Positions 1-10,017 are shown, counted from the first letter of the stretch. The stretch is DNA of 64,000 nt from Rudaea sp. (GCA_031291055.1 JARLJU010000236.1:62001-126000); one strand, 5' to 3'. Made by a program: numbers and translations. Notes: generated from the letters alone by a model not told the origin.

Positions 1-19
1 CGCATCATCCACTTGCGTC

Positions 20-1117
20 TTATGTCCCGATGCGCTGCTGCGTCTGCGCGTCGAAAAAATGCAGGGTTGCTGGCGCATAGTTCAGCACGACCGTGCTGCC
101 GCATTGAGGAAGGGCCCGCGGCGGCGTGCGCACCACGATTTCGTTTCCGCCACAGCGCAGGTTGAGAAAGACCTCGTTGCCGACCGGTTCGACGACTTCG
201 AGCTGCGCACACAAGCTATGCGTCGACGTTGCGGCCGCATCCGTCGGCAATAGATTCTCGGGACGGATGCCGACGACGACGACGCGACCGACATGGGCCG
301 CCAGTGCATTGTCCGCGTGCTCGCCCAGCGACAGCTTCATGTCGCCGCAATCCAGATGCAGACCGACATCTCGACTCAGGGTGCCGCGGAAGAAATTCAT
401 CGCCGGACTGCCGAGGAATCCGGCCACGAACAGGTTCTGCGGCTTTGTATACAGATTCATCGGCGTATCGATCTGCTGGATTTCGCCGGCGTTGAAAACG
501 ACGATGCGCTGGCCGAGAGTCATCGCCTCGATCTGGTCGTGGGTCACGTAGATCATGGTCGCACCGATGCGCCGATGCAGGCGGGCGATTTCCACGCGCA
601 TGCCCAGCCGCAGTTTCGCGTCGAGATTCGACAGCGGTTCGTCAAGCAGGAACACCTGCGGCTGGCGCACGATGGCACGGCCGAGCGCGACGCGCTGGCG
701 CTGGCCGCCGCTCATGGCGCGCGGCCGGCGATCGAGCATGTCGTGCAGACCGAGTATGTCGGCCGCTTCGCGCACGCGTTGCGCGATCGTCGCGCGCGAC
801 TCGCCGCGCAGCTTTAGGCCGAAGGCGAGGTTTTCGGCGACGGTCATATGCGGATACAGCGCATAGCTCTGGAACACCATGGCGATATCACGATCCTTCG
901 GCGCGATGTCGTTGACCACGCGATCGCCGATCGTCAGGGTGCCAGACGTGATCGCCTCCAGACCCGCAATCATGCGCAGCGTGGTTGTCTTGCCGCAACC
1001 GGAAGGGCCCACCAGGACCAGAAGTTCGCCGCTCTGCGCCTCAAAGCTTGCGGCGGCCACGCCGACCTGGCCGTTTTCGTATACTTTGCGTACTTGTTCG
1101 AGTTTTACCCGCGCCAT
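20..1117 (-). CDS. Carbohydrate ABC transporter ATP-binding protein (MalK/UgpC/MsmX type)
   Basis: This is the energising ATPase of a sugar ABC importer, acting on the cytoplasmic face of the inner membrane. The 365-residue protein shows Walker A GPSGCGKTT (37-45), the ABC signature SGGQRQRV (136-143), Walker B FLLDEP (156-161), an H-loop THD and a C-terminal TOBE-like regulatory region. I chose ATG at 1117 because AAGGA lies 8 nt upstream; an upstream in-frame start at 1183 would add 22 basic residues with no counterpart in the family. It is the only ATPase in the locus, so it probably serves the permeases at 6984-8728 although it is about 6 kb away. It is divergent from the GH1 gene, and the shared gap carries a LacI-type palindrome. 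The exact sugar cannot be read from the sequence. Confidence 0.93.
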   Translation of the reverse strand: MARVKLEQVRKVYENGQVGVAAASFEAQSGELLVLVGPSGCGKTTTLRMIAGLEAITSGTLTIGDRVVNDIAPKDRDIAMVFQSYALYPHMTVAENLAFGLKLRGESRATIAQRVREAADILGLHDMLDRRPRAMSGGQRQRVALGRAIVRQPQVFLLDEPLSNLDAKLRLGMRVEIARLHRRIGATMIYVTHDQIEAMTLGQRIVVFNAGEIQQIDTPMNLYTKPQNLFVAGFLGSPAMNFFRGTLSRDVGLHLDCGDMKLSLGEHADNALAAHVGRVVVVGIRPENLLPTDAAATSTHSLCAQLEVVEPVGNEVFLNLRCGGNEIVVRTPPRALPQCGSTVVLNYAPATLHFFDAQTQQRIGT

Positions 1118-1240
1118 ACGATCGATCCTTTTCGCCGCGATCCGCGGCTGACCCCGTCTTTGCTTTCGAACCAGTCCCGGCACGGCGCCACGAAAATGGG
1201 CCCTGCGCTACAAATCGTCAGGCGCTTCGGTTATTCTGCC

Positions 1241-1260
1241 ATGTAATCGTTTTCATTTCG
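1241..1260. promoter_or_regulatory. Putative LacI-family operator upstream of the GH1 gene
   Basis: The sequence ATGTAATCGTTTTCATTTCG is an imperfect palindrome centred on CG, the usual layout of LacI/GalR-family operators. It nearly matches a palindrome upstream of the lacI gene of this locus (18605-18622). It lies 22 nt before the GH1 start and 124 nt before the divergent ATPase start, so one site could control both. Binding by the local LacI protein is inferred. Confidence 0.65.
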
Positions 1261-1281
1261 CAGTGTAACTGGGATTCTTGC

Positions 1282-2649
1282 ATGTCACAGAGGGTGCAAT
1301 TCCCCCGGGATTTTCTCTGGGGAGCGGCTACGTCGGCCTACCAGATCGAGGGCTCGCCGCTGGCCGATGGTGCCGGTCCGAGCATCTGGCAACGCTTTGC
1401 GCACACGCCCGGCATGATGAGCAGCGGCGATACCGGAGATGTTGCCTGCGATCACTATCGGCGCTGGAAATCCGACGTTGCCCTGATGCGGGAACTGGGG
1501 CTGAAGGCCTATCGCTTCAGCATTTCCTGGAGCCGTGTTCTGGCGCAGGGCCGCGGACGCATCAATGCGTTGGGACTGGGCTTCTACGACCGGCTCGTCG
1601 ATGCGCTGCTCGAGAACGGCATCGAACCGCTGGCGACACTGTTCCACTGGGATCTGCCCGCTGCCCTGGACGATCGCGGCGGCTGGCTCAATCCGGATGT
1701 CGCGCACTGGTTCGCCGACTATGCGGACGTGATGTACAAGGCACTCGATGGCCGGGTGAGGAAATGGGCGACCCTGAACGAACCGTGGGTCGTCACCGAC
1801 GGTGGCTACCTGCATGGCGCCCTCGCCCCCGGTCACCGCAACCGCTATGAGGCGCCGATCGCCAGTCATCATCTGTTGCGCGCGCATGGTGCTGCGGTGC
1901 AGGCCTATCGTGCCACGGGCAAACATGCGATCGGCCTGGTCGTGAATCTCGAACCCAAGTATGCGGCTTCGCAAAGCGCCGAAGACCAGGCCGCGGTCAG
2001 GCGCGCCGACGCCTACATGAATCGGCAATACCTCGATCCCGTCTACCGCGGAGCGTATCCGGAAGAGATGCGTGAAATCTTCGGCGATGCGTGGCCGGAC
2101 TGGCCGCAGGCCGATTTCGACCTGATCCGGCAACCGACGGATTTTCTCGGCGTGAACTACTACACGCGCAACGTCACCCGTCATGATGCCGGCAACTACC
2201 CGCTCAAGACAGCGCCTGTCAGGCAGCACGCCACCTATACCGAAACCGGCTGGGAGGTATTTCCCCAGGGCCTGACCGACACGCTCACCTGGGTGCGCGA
2301 TCGCTACGGCAATCCGCCGGTGTACATCACCGAGAATGGTTCCGCGTTCTACGACCCGCCGGTGGCGGAAGACGGCGTGCTCGACGATCCGCTGCGCGTG
2401 AACTATCAGAAAAAGCATATCGTGGCCGTGTCGAACGCAATTGCATCGGGTTGCGACGTGCGCGGCTACATGGCCTGGTCCCTGCTCGACAACCTGGAGT
2501 GGTCGCTCGGCTTCTCCAAGCGTTTCGGCATCGTGCACGTCGACTTCGCCACGCAGCAGCGCACGATCAAAGCCAGTGGCCGGCACTATGCAAGCGTGAT
2601 CGCGTCGAACGGCGACGTGTTGAATTCAGGGCGGCAGGCCGAGGGCTGA
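1282..2649 (+). CDS. GH1 beta-glucosidase
   Basis: This is a 455-residue glycoside hydrolase family 1 enzyme that removes terminal beta-linked glucose (or a related sugar) from oligosaccharides. The family signature FLWGAATSAYQIEG is at the N-terminus, the acid/base motif TLNEPW places Glu167 and the nucleophile motif YITENG places Glu351. The length is normal and there is no signal peptide, so it should act in the cytoplasm on imported oligosaccharides. The start at 1282 fits the conserved N-terminus; an open frame extends further upstream but crosses the promoter region and the operator-like palindrome. It is divergent from the transporter ATPase gene and convergent with the hydrolase gene ending at 2667. 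Confidence 0.95.
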   Translation: MSQRVQFPRDFLWGAATSAYQIEGSPLADGAGPSIWQRFAHTPGMMSSGDTGDVACDHYRRWKSDVALMRELGLKAYRFSISWSRVLAQGRGRINALGLGFYDRLVDALLENGIEPLATLFHWDLPAALDDRGGWLNPDVAHWFADYADVMYKALDGRVRKWATLNEPWVVTDGGYLHGALAPGHRNRYEAPIASHHLLRAHGAAVQAYRATGKHAIGLVVNLEPKYAASQSAEDQAAVRRADAYMNRQYLDPVYRGAYPEEMREIFGDAWPDWPQADFDLIRQPTDFLGVNYYTRNVTRHDAGNYPLKTAPVRQHATYTETGWEVFPQGLTDTLTWVRDRYGNPPVYITENGSAFYDPPVAEDGVLDDPLRVNYQKKHIVAVSNAIASGCDVRGYMAWSLLDNLEWSLGFSKRFGIVHVDFATQQRTIKASGRHYASVIASNGDVLNSGRQAEG

Positions 2650-2666
2650 GCAAGCTGTCCGTCAAT

Positions 2667-3782
2667 TCATTTCAGCTTTCCGGATTCGGGCCGTTTGCCG
2701 GACTGGGTCCACGCGACAAGTTCGTCGAAAGCGTGGCCGATTTCGCCCGGCGTGAACACGCAGTGGCCTTCGCGGTTCACAAACTGTTGCACGAAGTTGT
2801 CGCCGTGCCCGGCGCGTTCGGCGGCCAGCGCATATTCGAACGCGCCGGGCGCCGGCACCAGCGGATCGCCGGTGTCGTGCAATGCCAGCAGCGGCCGCGT
2901 GAGCCTGCCGGTCGGCGTATACCAGCGCGCGAGATATGCCGCCGCCTCGGGCTCCGCGCGGTAACGGCGCACGCCGTCGTTCAACGCAAAGTCATCGCCT
3001 GAACCGACGTAGACAAGATCAGCGTTGCCGAAAGGATTGCCATGCGCGCGCTGCTGCAGTTCCCGGATTTCATAGCCGGCAAAGGCGATGACCGCAACGA
3101 GATTGTCCGCGTCGGCCGCGCCGTACCAGTGCAGGAGTGCCTGCTGCGCCGCGGGCCTGGACACCAGCGCGGCGGCGATCCTGGCTTCCTGTTCCGGCGT
3201 CTGCTCTTCGGGCGCCGGCACCAGCGTACCTAGCATGCCGGGGAAGTAGTAGTCGAACGCGGCGCGCAGGGCGAAGTCGCGCTGCATGAGGCGATTGCTC
3301 GGTTCGATCGCCCCGCACAGCGACAATGCGCCATTGTATACTTCCGGCCGCTGCTCGATCGTCATCGCCACGAGCGTGCCACCCATCGACATGCCCAGCA
3401 CATAGCTTTTCCCCGGTGCGCCATTTTTTGCGGCGAACGAGCGGCGCAGCTTTTCGGTGTCGGCGTACGCCTGCTCGACAGCCCAACCCCCAGCCGAATA
3501 GCCGGACTGGATCACCGCATAGCCTTGCTTGAGCATCGGATCGAACATCGGCGACAGTTTTTCACCAACCGAAAAGATCACCGGCGTGGTCGCATAGCCG
3601 TGATAGAACACGACCAGATTCCGGTTCCAGTTCGCCGGAATGTCGATGCGGTAGGAAGCGCCTCCCAGCGTGCCCATTTCGGTGACCGGCTGCGTGGCTT
3701 CCGGAGCCGCCGCAGCGGCGGCTGCGACCGCAACGAAGCTGGCGCAACGTACGAGGAAGCTGGACCACCTAGCGTGAACCAT
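2667..3782 (-). CDS. Secreted alpha/beta hydrolase
   Basis: This is an exported alpha/beta hydrolase, probably an esterase or peptidase-like enzyme. After an alanine-rich signal peptide come an oxyanion-hole-like FYHGY, a nucleophile elbow GMSMG (Ser132), an acidic DTGDPLVP and a late GHC histidine, which together form a plausible Ser-Asp-His triad. I chose ATG at 3782 because GGAG stands 6 nt upstream; ATG at 3797 is the alternative. Its 5' end overlaps the 3' end of the preceding glycosidase-like gene by 14 bp, so it is probably co-translated with the sugar locus. A role in removing ester groups from the polysaccharide is only an inference. Confidence 0.8.
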   Translation of the reverse strand: MVHARWSSFLVRCASFVAVAAAAAAAPEATQPVTEMGTLGGASYRIDIPANWNRNLVVFYHGYATTPVIFSVGEKLSPMFDPMLKQGYAVIQSGYSAGGWAVEQAYADTEKLRRSFAAKNGAPGKSYVLGMSMGGTLVAMTIEQRPEVYNGALSLCGAIEPSNRLMQRDFALRAAFDYYFPGMLGTLVPAPEEQTPEQEARIAAALVSRPAAQQALLHWYGAADADNLVAVIAFAGYEIRELQQRAHGNPFGNADLVYVGSGDDFALNDGVRRYRAEPEAAAYLARWYTPTGRLTRPLLALHDTGDPLVPAPGAFEYALAAERAGHGDNFVQQFVNREGHCVFTPGEIGHAFDELVAWTQSGKRPESGKLK

Positions 3783-6700
3783 GCCGATCTCCACCATTGA
3801 CTGAGGCGTTGCCGGAAAGCGCCATCACGATTTCTGCCGGTGCGGCTGGAATATGCAGCTCGCCGCCCTGCCATCGCGCACGCACGCCGTTGACACGGGT
3901 CAGGCCCGGGCTGCCACGGCCCGGCCACGCGAACACGAATCCACCCGGCGGCACGCTACCGGCAGCGATGTGCAGAACCAGGGTTCCGCCATCCTGTTTC
4001 AATGTATACCCAAGAGGTCCGTAGGGTGTGTGCAAGCCGTCGATCGCAATGCCGTCGGCCGCGAGCCACGATTCGGGCACACCCGCAGCGAGCACCAGGG
4101 CATGGTCAACGTCGCGCTCGTAGGCAAACAGGTCGAGTGCGGAGCGGATGAAATCCGACGCCACCCAGCCGTGCGGCATGTCGCCGATAAAACGGATCTG
4201 GCGCGGTTCACGCCCGACGACTTCGGCCCACTGGTTCCAGCCGGATGGCCGCGCGCCGGTGTCGAAAAAGAAGGTCATCGCCGCCTGGGCGCGCTCACGC
4301 CAACCCAGACGGACGAACGCGCCGACTGTGCGCCATTCATACGGCGTGTAGTCGACCCAGGTTTCGCTGCTGCTGCGCGCGGCGAAGCTGCGCCAATAGC
4401 GTTCGAATGTGTTTTGCAACAGATCCGGCGGCACCGCGCCTGACTGCAGCTGGACCTGCGCGCCTGCGGGAGACATGGCGATCGTCGTGGAGGTCGCATC
4501 GAAATCGCCAAGTTCTGCAGAACCGGGAATGAAATTGATCGCTTGTGTTTTAGTCGCCAGCGCGATCGAAGTCAGCAGATCATGGCGAAATTCATCGCGC
4601 GCCTGCACCATGCGCGTCGTCGCATCCGACTTCCCCAATGCCCGAGCCATGTCGACTGCATCGTTATAGCCGGTCAGCGCCCAGAAGTCGTCCCAGTACG
4701 AATGCATGGGCTTCGCCGAATAGCCTTCGTGGCTGATCGAGGCAGGCATCAGTCCCTTGAATGCAGGATTGTCGTCACCTCTCTCGCTGGCGCGCAAAGT
4801 GTTCATGTAGGCGATTGCCGCTTCGATGTGCGGCCATTGCTTTTCCAGTTGCGCCCGACCGCCGGCATAGCGGTAGAGTTGCGCGATGGCATGCACGAGT
4901 TCGCCCTGGCTGTCGTTTTCCGCCACCGGATCGGCACCGCGATGATCGACGCAGCACGGCACCTTGCCGTTGGCAAACTGATAAGGCGCATACCAGTCCA
5001 CGTAAGCCCCGGCGACTTCGATATCGCCCAGGCGCAGCAAACCGTCAGCCATCATCGCGCCGTCGCGTATCCACGAGCGCGCGTACGAACGCGTACCGGG
5101 CCGCAGCGCCGCGGCATCGCGCGTGATCAGGATATCGGCATGCGCCGTGCGCAAAGCGTTGGCGATGCGCCGTGCGGCCGGCGGCACGGAGAGGCTGACG
5201 CGATCGAGCTTGTCGCGCCACGCCGCGGCGACGTCATTGCGATGCTGCAACGTCCAGGTCGCCGCATCTTCAGTTTCCAGCTTTGGCGTACCCAGGGCAC
5301 CGTTCATCGGCGCGAGCAACGCAATCTCCCTGCCCGCATGCGCCGGCAAGTTCAACTTGTAGATCAGGGCGCCAGACGCATAACCGAAATCGTCGTGCAG
5401 GCTTTCGCCGGCAAGCGCATGGATCTCTCCTGCACGCAAATGCGCAACGACGGAACCCGCGTCGTAGTCGCTGGCAATGAATTCGTCAGGCCTGTTCATG
5501 GGCAGCACGGCCACGCGGCCATTCACCGAGAGGTATTTTCCATTCCAGCCCAGTTCATGGATCGGACTGACGCCGCCCGGGGAATTCAGGAACTGTGCGG
5601 GAGGATTGACCTGGAACGGCCGGATGGCGAGCGCGAGCGTCGCCTGCAGTGGTGCGTCGCCGGGATTGTCGACGCGGTAGCGCGCGACCAGGCGTGCCGC
5701 ATCGCGGCTGCCTTCGGCGAAGGCTTCGACCGTGAATTCCACTTTTTCATTTTTCCATTCCACGCGCGGAATCGGAAGATACCCATCCAGCAGCGCTTGA
5801 CTTGGCGTGACATCGGCCCAGCTCACCAATGCGCCGTCGACGATCAGGAACGGTTCCACGGAAAAGCCGCCCTTGACAGGCTCCAGCGCGCCATCCTCGG
5901 AGATCAGCGCCGGCGCTTGTCCGCCATCGATACCCACGATCGTCCAATACGGTTGTTCGCTGAATCCGCGCGGATAACTGCCGCGAGGCGCATCTTTCGC
6001 AAGCGCGCCGAAGAACGCGTTCGGCGACCCGCCCCAGGCCAGATCCTCGATCTGGATTTCCTTCATCGCATAGGCGCGAGCGTGACCGGAATGCAACGCC
6101 AGGCGCAGATACCGCGTCTGCGATTCGGTCAGCAACAAGGCGTCGTCACCGCCATCACCGTCGCCCACGTGGCGCACGTTGCGCCAGGTACGGCCGTCGT
6201 CGGAAAACGCGACGTCATAGTCTGTCGCCGCCTCGCCGCGGGCCCAATGCAGGACGAGGCCGCCGAATTCGCGCGGCCTGCCCAGATCGATATCGAGGGT
6301 CTGCCGTGGGCCTTGCGCCGGGTCGCTGCGCCAGACCGTCCGCGCATCGCCGTCCATGGCCGCGGCGGCAGGCGCGCCCGGCAGCGCAGAACTTGCGCGC
6401 AAGCTCGCGCGAAACGGCGAGGTATCCGGCGGCGGCAGTTCACGCAGGTACAGTTGATCGAAAACCACCGAGCCCTTGCCGCCATCGCGGCCGGAACTGA
6501 CCACGAATTCGACCGACGCGCTGTGCCTGAGCACGTGATCGCTCGCCGGTCCCCAGGCAAAATCAAGCTGGCGTTTCTTGATGCGTATTTCCTGCCAGTC
6601 ATGCGGAAACGCGAAATCCGGCTGGTTGAACCACCAGACGTTTTCTCCGCTGGCATCGACCAGCTTGAATTGCAGATTGTTGACCGGCGCATCGCCGCGC

Positions 6701-6987
6701 ACCCAGAAGCTCAATTCGTAGTTCTGCGGCAGATCCAGCGGCAACGCGCGGCGCGCGGTGGCATAACCGTTGACCGGACTGCCGGCGGAATCGGTAAATT
6801 GGAAATCCAGTTGCATGCCCTGGCCGACCTTGCCTTCGGCGCGGCGCAACGCCGCGCTGACATCGTCGGTGTGCTGGACTTGCCACGGCGTCAGGTCGTC
6901 GAAGTTGTCGAGGATGCAGGGATTCTGCGCAGCCGCAGCGCCGCGCCACATGAGTGCAGCCAGCACAAGTGGCGCAATCTTTCTCAC
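3769..6987 (-). CDS. Large secreted discoidin-domain (F5/8 type C) glycosidase-like protein
   Basis: This 1072-residue exported protein has a signal peptide, a jelly-roll domain resembling a carbohydrate-binding module (about 25-190), a discoidin or F5/8 type C domain (about 195-320), a beta-rich linker domain and a C-terminal all-alpha catalytic-like region (about 600-1000). The last carries SWIRDGA and later Trp/Asp/Glu-rich segments typical of (alpha/alpha)6-barrel glycosidases. It probably binds and cuts a glucan in the periplasm or outside the cell. I chose GTG at 6987 because it overlaps the permease stop by 4 bp (GTGA) and opens directly into a signal peptide. A longer frame to 7278 lies wholly inside the permease gene. 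Family assignment and substrate are uncertain. Confidence 0.8.
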   Translation of the reverse strand: MRKIAPLVLAALMWRGAAAAQNPCILDNFDDLTPWQVQHTDDVSAALRRAEGKVGQGMQLDFQFTDSAGSPVNGYATARRALPLDLPQNYELSFWVRGDAPVNNLQFKLVDASGENVWWFNQPDFAFPHDWQEIRIKKRQLDFAWGPASDHVLRHSASVEFVVSSGRDGGKGSVVFDQLYLRELPPPDTSPFRASLRASSALPGAPAAAAMDGDARTVWRSDPAQGPRQTLDIDLGRPREFGGLVLHWARGEAATDYDVAFSDDGRTWRNVRHVGDGDGGDDALLLTESQTRYLRLALHSGHARAYAMKEIQIEDLAWGGSPNAFFGALAKDAPRGSYPRGFSEQPYWTIVGIDGGQAPALISEDGALEPVKGGFSVEPFLIVDGALVSWADVTPSQALLDGYLPIPRVEWKNEKVEFTVEAFAEGSRDAARLVARYRVDNPGDAPLQATLALAIRPFQVNPPAQFLNSPGGVSPIHELGWNGKYLSVNGRVAVLPMNRPDEFIASDYDAGSVVAHLRAGEIHALAGESLHDDFGYASGALIYKLNLPAHAGREIALLAPMNGALGTPKLETEDAATWTLQHRNDVAAAWRDKLDRVSLSVPPAARRIANALRTAHADILITRDAAALRPGTRSYARSWIRDGAMMADGLLRLGDIEVAGAYVDWYAPYQFANGKVPCCVDHRGADPVAENDSQGELVHAIAQLYRYAGGRAQLEKQWPHIEAAIAYMNTLRASERGDDNPAFKGLMPASISHEGYSAKPMHSYWDDFWALTGYNDAVDMARALGKSDATTRMVQARDEFRHDLLTSIALATKTQAINFIPGSAELGDFDATSTTIAMSPAGAQVQLQSGAVPPDLLQNTFERYWRSFAARSSSETWVDYTPYEWRTVGAFVRLGWRERAQAAMTFFFDTGARPSGWNQWAEVVGREPRQIRFIGDMPHGWVASDFIRSALDLFAYERDVDHALVLAAGVPESWLAADGIAIDGLHTPYGPLGYTLKQDGGTLVLHIAAGSVPPGGFVFAWPGRGSPGLTRVNGVRARWQGGELHIPAAPAEIVMALSGNASVNGGDRHGSR

Positions 6988-7805
6988 CCCTTCACGCTCC
7001 CCAGCAACAAACCCTGGATGTAATGGCGTTGCAGGATCAGGAACAGGATCAGCACCGGCAGAACGGTGACCACCGAACCGGCCATCATCAGCTCGCTGTC
7101 CTGCACGTGCTCGCGCGACAAGCCGGCGAGCGCGACCGGCGCTGTCTGCCAGGCCTGATCGCTGAGCACGATCAACGGCCACATGAAGTCGTTCCAGCTG
7201 GCCAGGAAGCTGAAAATGGCCAGAGTCACGACAATGGGTTTCAGCAACGGCAACACGATGCGCAGGAAGATATGCCATTCGCTCGCCCCGTCCAGGCGCG
7301 CGGCCTCGAGCAATTCATCCGGAATCGAGCGTGCATACTGGCGTACGAGATAGATGCCGAACACCGATGCCAGCGCGGGCACGATCACGCCGCCGTAGCT
7401 GTTGACCAGATGCAGCCACTTCATGAGCAGGAAAAGCGGGATCATGGTGACCTGCGCGGGAACCACGAGCGCGCCGAGCAGCAGCTGGAAGATGCGCTCG
7501 CGTCCGCGGAATTGCAGCTTGGCGAAGGCATAGCCCGCACTCAGATTGAAAGCCAGCGACAATAGCGTGATCGCGCTGGCAACCAGCAGGCTGTTGAAAA
7601 GATAACGGCCCATGCCCGCACGCTCGAACAGTTCGCGATAGTTCGCCAAGGTCGCATGCGCGGGCAGCAGCGGTGGTGGGAATTTGCTCGATTCGCCCGG
7701 CAGCATGAATGAGACGGAAAGCATCCACAGCAGCGGCAAGAGCACGAACGCGCTGGCAACGACCAGCGACCCGTTCACCAGGATCTTCCGCGCGCGCGAA
7801 TTCAT
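6984..7805 (-). CDS. Carbohydrate ABC transporter permease (MalG type)
   Basis: This 273-residue inner-membrane permease of the CUT1 sugar importer family has about six membrane spans. The cytoplasmic EAA loop reads EAARLDGASEWHIFLRIVLP, which docks the ATPase. The start ATG overlaps the stop of the upstream permease by 4 bp (ATGA), and its own stop overlaps the GTG of the next gene by 4 bp, so three genes look translationally coupled. It should pair with the permease at 7802-8728 and the binding lipoprotein at 8725-10017. Confidence 0.93.
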   Translation of the reverse strand: MNSRARKILVNGSLVVASAFVLLPLLWMLSVSFMLPGESSKFPPPLLPAHATLANYRELFERAGMGRYLFNSLLVASAITLLSLAFNLSAGYAFAKLQFRGRERIFQLLLGALVVPAQVTMIPLFLLMKWLHLVNSYGGVIVPALASVFGIYLVRQYARSIPDELLEAARLDGASEWHIFLRIVLPLLKPIVVTLAIFSFLASWNDFMWPLIVLSDQAWQTAPVALAGLSREHVQDSELMMAGSVVTVLPVLILFLILQRHYIQGLLLGSVKG

Positions 7806-8728
7806 GTCGCATCATCCTTCGTCCGCGCCAGGCGCAGCAGCAAGCGCGTGGTGGCGAGAATCAGGATGAACAGGATGAAGGCGATGGCCGAAGCGCGGCC
7901 CAGATTCCACCATGCAAAGCCTTCCTCGAACATGTAGTACAACACGCTGACGGTGCTTTGCAGCGGATCGCCGCGTGTCATCACGTAGGGCTCGGCGAAC
8001 AGCTGGAAATAGCCAGCGACCGTGATGATGGATACAAGCAGCATGACCGGCCGCAGCATCGGCAGGGTGATATGGCGGAATTGCTGCCATGCCGACGCTC
8101 CGTCGATGCGGGCGGCTTCGTACAAGTCCTGCGGGATGCCCTGGAGGCCGGCCAGCAGGATGATCATGTTGTAGCCGAAATTCTTCCACACGGCAAAAAT
8201 GATGATCGCGGGCATCGAGAAGTGCGGATCGCCGAGCCAGTCGATTTGGGCGATGCCCAGATGGCCCAGCGCGTAATTGATCAGTCCGTAACGCGTGTGA
8301 AACAGATAACGCCAGATCACCGCAACTGCAACCACCGTGGTCACGACGGGTGCGAACAGGGCCGTACGGAAAAACCCCTTGAACCGCGCCAGCGGCGAAT
8401 TGAGCAGCAGCGCAGCGCCCAATGAGGCAGCGATCGACAGCGGCACGCCGACCACAACGAAATACAAGGTGTTGATCAGGGATTTCCAGAACAACGGCGC
8501 CTGTTCGTAGTTCCAGTTCAGCAATGCGCTCCAGGCCCGTGGAAACTGCAGCACGTCGACATAGTTGTCGAGCCAGACAAATCGCAGGTTTTTAAGATCG
8601 GCCAGGGCATACAGATCGAAATCGGTGAAGCTGAGCAACAGTGCGGCGATCACGGGCAGGCCAAAACATACGCCGAGCACGAATAGTGCCGGCGTGACAA
8701 AGGTCCAGGCAGCGCGCGGTGCATTCAT
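7802..8728 (-). CDS. Carbohydrate ABC transporter permease (MalF type)
   Basis: This 308-residue permease is the second membrane subunit of the sugar importer. Six hydrophobic spans are visible, and the EAA loop reads YEAARIDGASAWQQFRHITL. The start overlaps the stop of the binding-protein gene by 4 bp and the stop overlaps the MalG-type start by 4 bp. It lacks the long extra periplasmic loop of E. coli MalF and so resembles the general CUT1 oligosaccharide importers. Confidence 0.93.
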   Translation of the reverse strand: MNAPRAAWTFVTPALFVLGVCFGLPVIAALLLSFTDFDLYALADLKNLRFVWLDNYVDVLQFPRAWSALLNWNYEQAPLFWKSLINTLYFVVVGVPLSIAASLGAALLLNSPLARFKGFFRTALFAPVVTTVVAVAVIWRYLFHTRYGLINYALGHLGIAQIDWLGDPHFSMPAIIIFAVWKNFGYNMIILLAGLQGIPQDLYEAARIDGASAWQQFRHITLPMLRPVMLLVSIITVAGYFQLFAEPYVMTRGDPLQSTVSVLYYMFEEGFAWWNLGRASAIAFILFILILATTRLLLRLARTKDDAT

Positions 8729-10017
8729 GGCGTCGCAGCCTTTTCGAGCAGCGCGCGGCGCTTGGCGAGGATCTTGTCAACCGTCGCATCGAAATCGTGC
8801 AACGCCGTGTCGATGGATACGCCACCGCGGATTACCCGGTCGGCCATCGGCCACATCTCCTGCGCGATGTGTTCCCATTCCGGGATCTTTGGCGTTGCCT
8901 TGGCCAGTTCGAGTTGTTCGCGGAACGCGCGCGCGTACTCGTCATTGGCAAGCCCGGGGTAATCCCAGGCGCGGCGGCGCGGCGGCAGGTCGCCGGTCAG
9001 GACATAGAATTGCTGCTGCTGCGCAACGGCCGAAAGGTATTCGATCAGCTCCCAGGATAATTGTTTGTTTCTGGAACTGTGGAAGATGGCAAGGCTCGAT
9101 CCGCCCGCGGCACCGCCTCCCGGACCATTGGTTCCAGGCAGCGGCGCCGTACCCCAACGCCCGAGCAGGCCCGGTTCGCGGCGCTTGAATTCACCGATGT
9201 TCCACGGCCCGCTGATGTAGAACGCGACATAGCCCCGCGCCAGTTCATCCCAGATGTTCGGCAATTGCGTATTGCTCAGCTTCGGCGCCCAATCGTTGCG
9301 GAACATCTCCACGTAGAACGCAAACGCCCGCCGGAACCCAGGGCTCTCGAAATTGCCGCGCGTATCGTTGTCGCGCAACAGCGGATCGGGCTGCTGGATC
9401 GCAAGATTGAGCAGCGGTTCGAACTCGTTCAGCGGCAGGAAGACCGCATACCTGTCTGCGCCGCCATTGTTCTTGATCGCGGCCATGGCGCGGCGCCATT
9501 CATCCCAGTCGCGTGGCGGTTGCGCGAACCCTGCCTGCGCGAGCATGTCGGTACGATAGAACAGCAGACGCGTATCCACATACCAGGGAATGCCATACAG
9601 CTTCGCATCGATGACATTGGTATCCCAGATGCCGGAAAAATAATCGCCGGCATGCACGACCTGCGACGCGTCGACATAAGGTTGCAGCGGCTCAAGCGCG
9701 CTCAGCGCGGCGAATTCCGGAATCCATGTATTGCCGAGCTGACAGATATCCGGCAGCGCATCGCCGGCAAATGCGGTCAGCAGTTTCTCATGCGCCGCCG
9801 TGAGCGGGATCTGCTGTATCTCGACGTGAATGCCGGGATGGGTGCGCTCGAATCCGGGCAGCAACTGGTTGACGACCTCGCCTTCGCGGCCGATGGTCCA
9901 GAACTTCAGCGTAGTGACGCCAGTGTCGCGACCGCTGCAGCCGCCCAGCGCAATCAGCAACGCAGCAGCGCACGCCGAGGCAAAAATGGCTGTGGCACTG
10001 GCGCGCGGTCGCTCCAC
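8725..10017 (-). CDS. Sugar-binding lipoprotein of ABC importer (family 1 solute-binding protein)
   Basis: This is the periplasmic binding component of the importer, 430 residues long. The N-terminus has a signal with lipobox LGGC (lipidated Cys27), so it is anchored to a membrane. The core has typical family 1 features such as LKFWTIGREGEVVNQLLPGF and DICQLGNTW. The start codon is GTG, placed directly after the TAA of the GH144-like gene, with no strong Shine-Dalgarno sequence; translation probably relies on re-initiation. The ligand is unknown. Co-expression with the PF10091 enzyme suggests gluco-oligosaccharides. Confidence 0.9.
   Translation of the reverse strand: MERPRASATAIFASACAAALLIALGGCSGRDTGVTTLKFWTIGREGEVVNQLLPGFERTHPGIHVEIQQIPLTAAHEKLLTAFAGDALPDICQLGNTWIPEFAALSALEPLQPYVDASQVVHAGDYFSGIWDTNVIDAKLYGIPWYVDTRLLFYRTDMLAQAGFAQPPRDWDEWRRAMAAIKNNGGADRYAVFLPLNEFEPLLNLAIQQPDPLLRDNDTRGNFESPGFRRAFAFYVEMFRNDWAPKLSNTQLPNIWDELARGYVAFYISGPWNIGEFKRREPGLLGRWGTAPLPGTNGPGGGAAGGSSLAIFHSSRNKQLSWELIEYLSAVAQQQQFYVLTGDLPPRRRAWDYPGLANDEYARAFREQLELAKATPKIPEWEHIAQEMWPMADRVIRGGVSIDTALHDFDATVDKILAKRRALLEKAATP

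Noticed and set aside
4543-7023. 826-codon plus-strand open frame
   Set aside because: It lies antisense to the discoidin glycosidase-like gene, has no start signal or recognisable domain and an arginine/histidine-rich composition typical of high-GC shadow frames.
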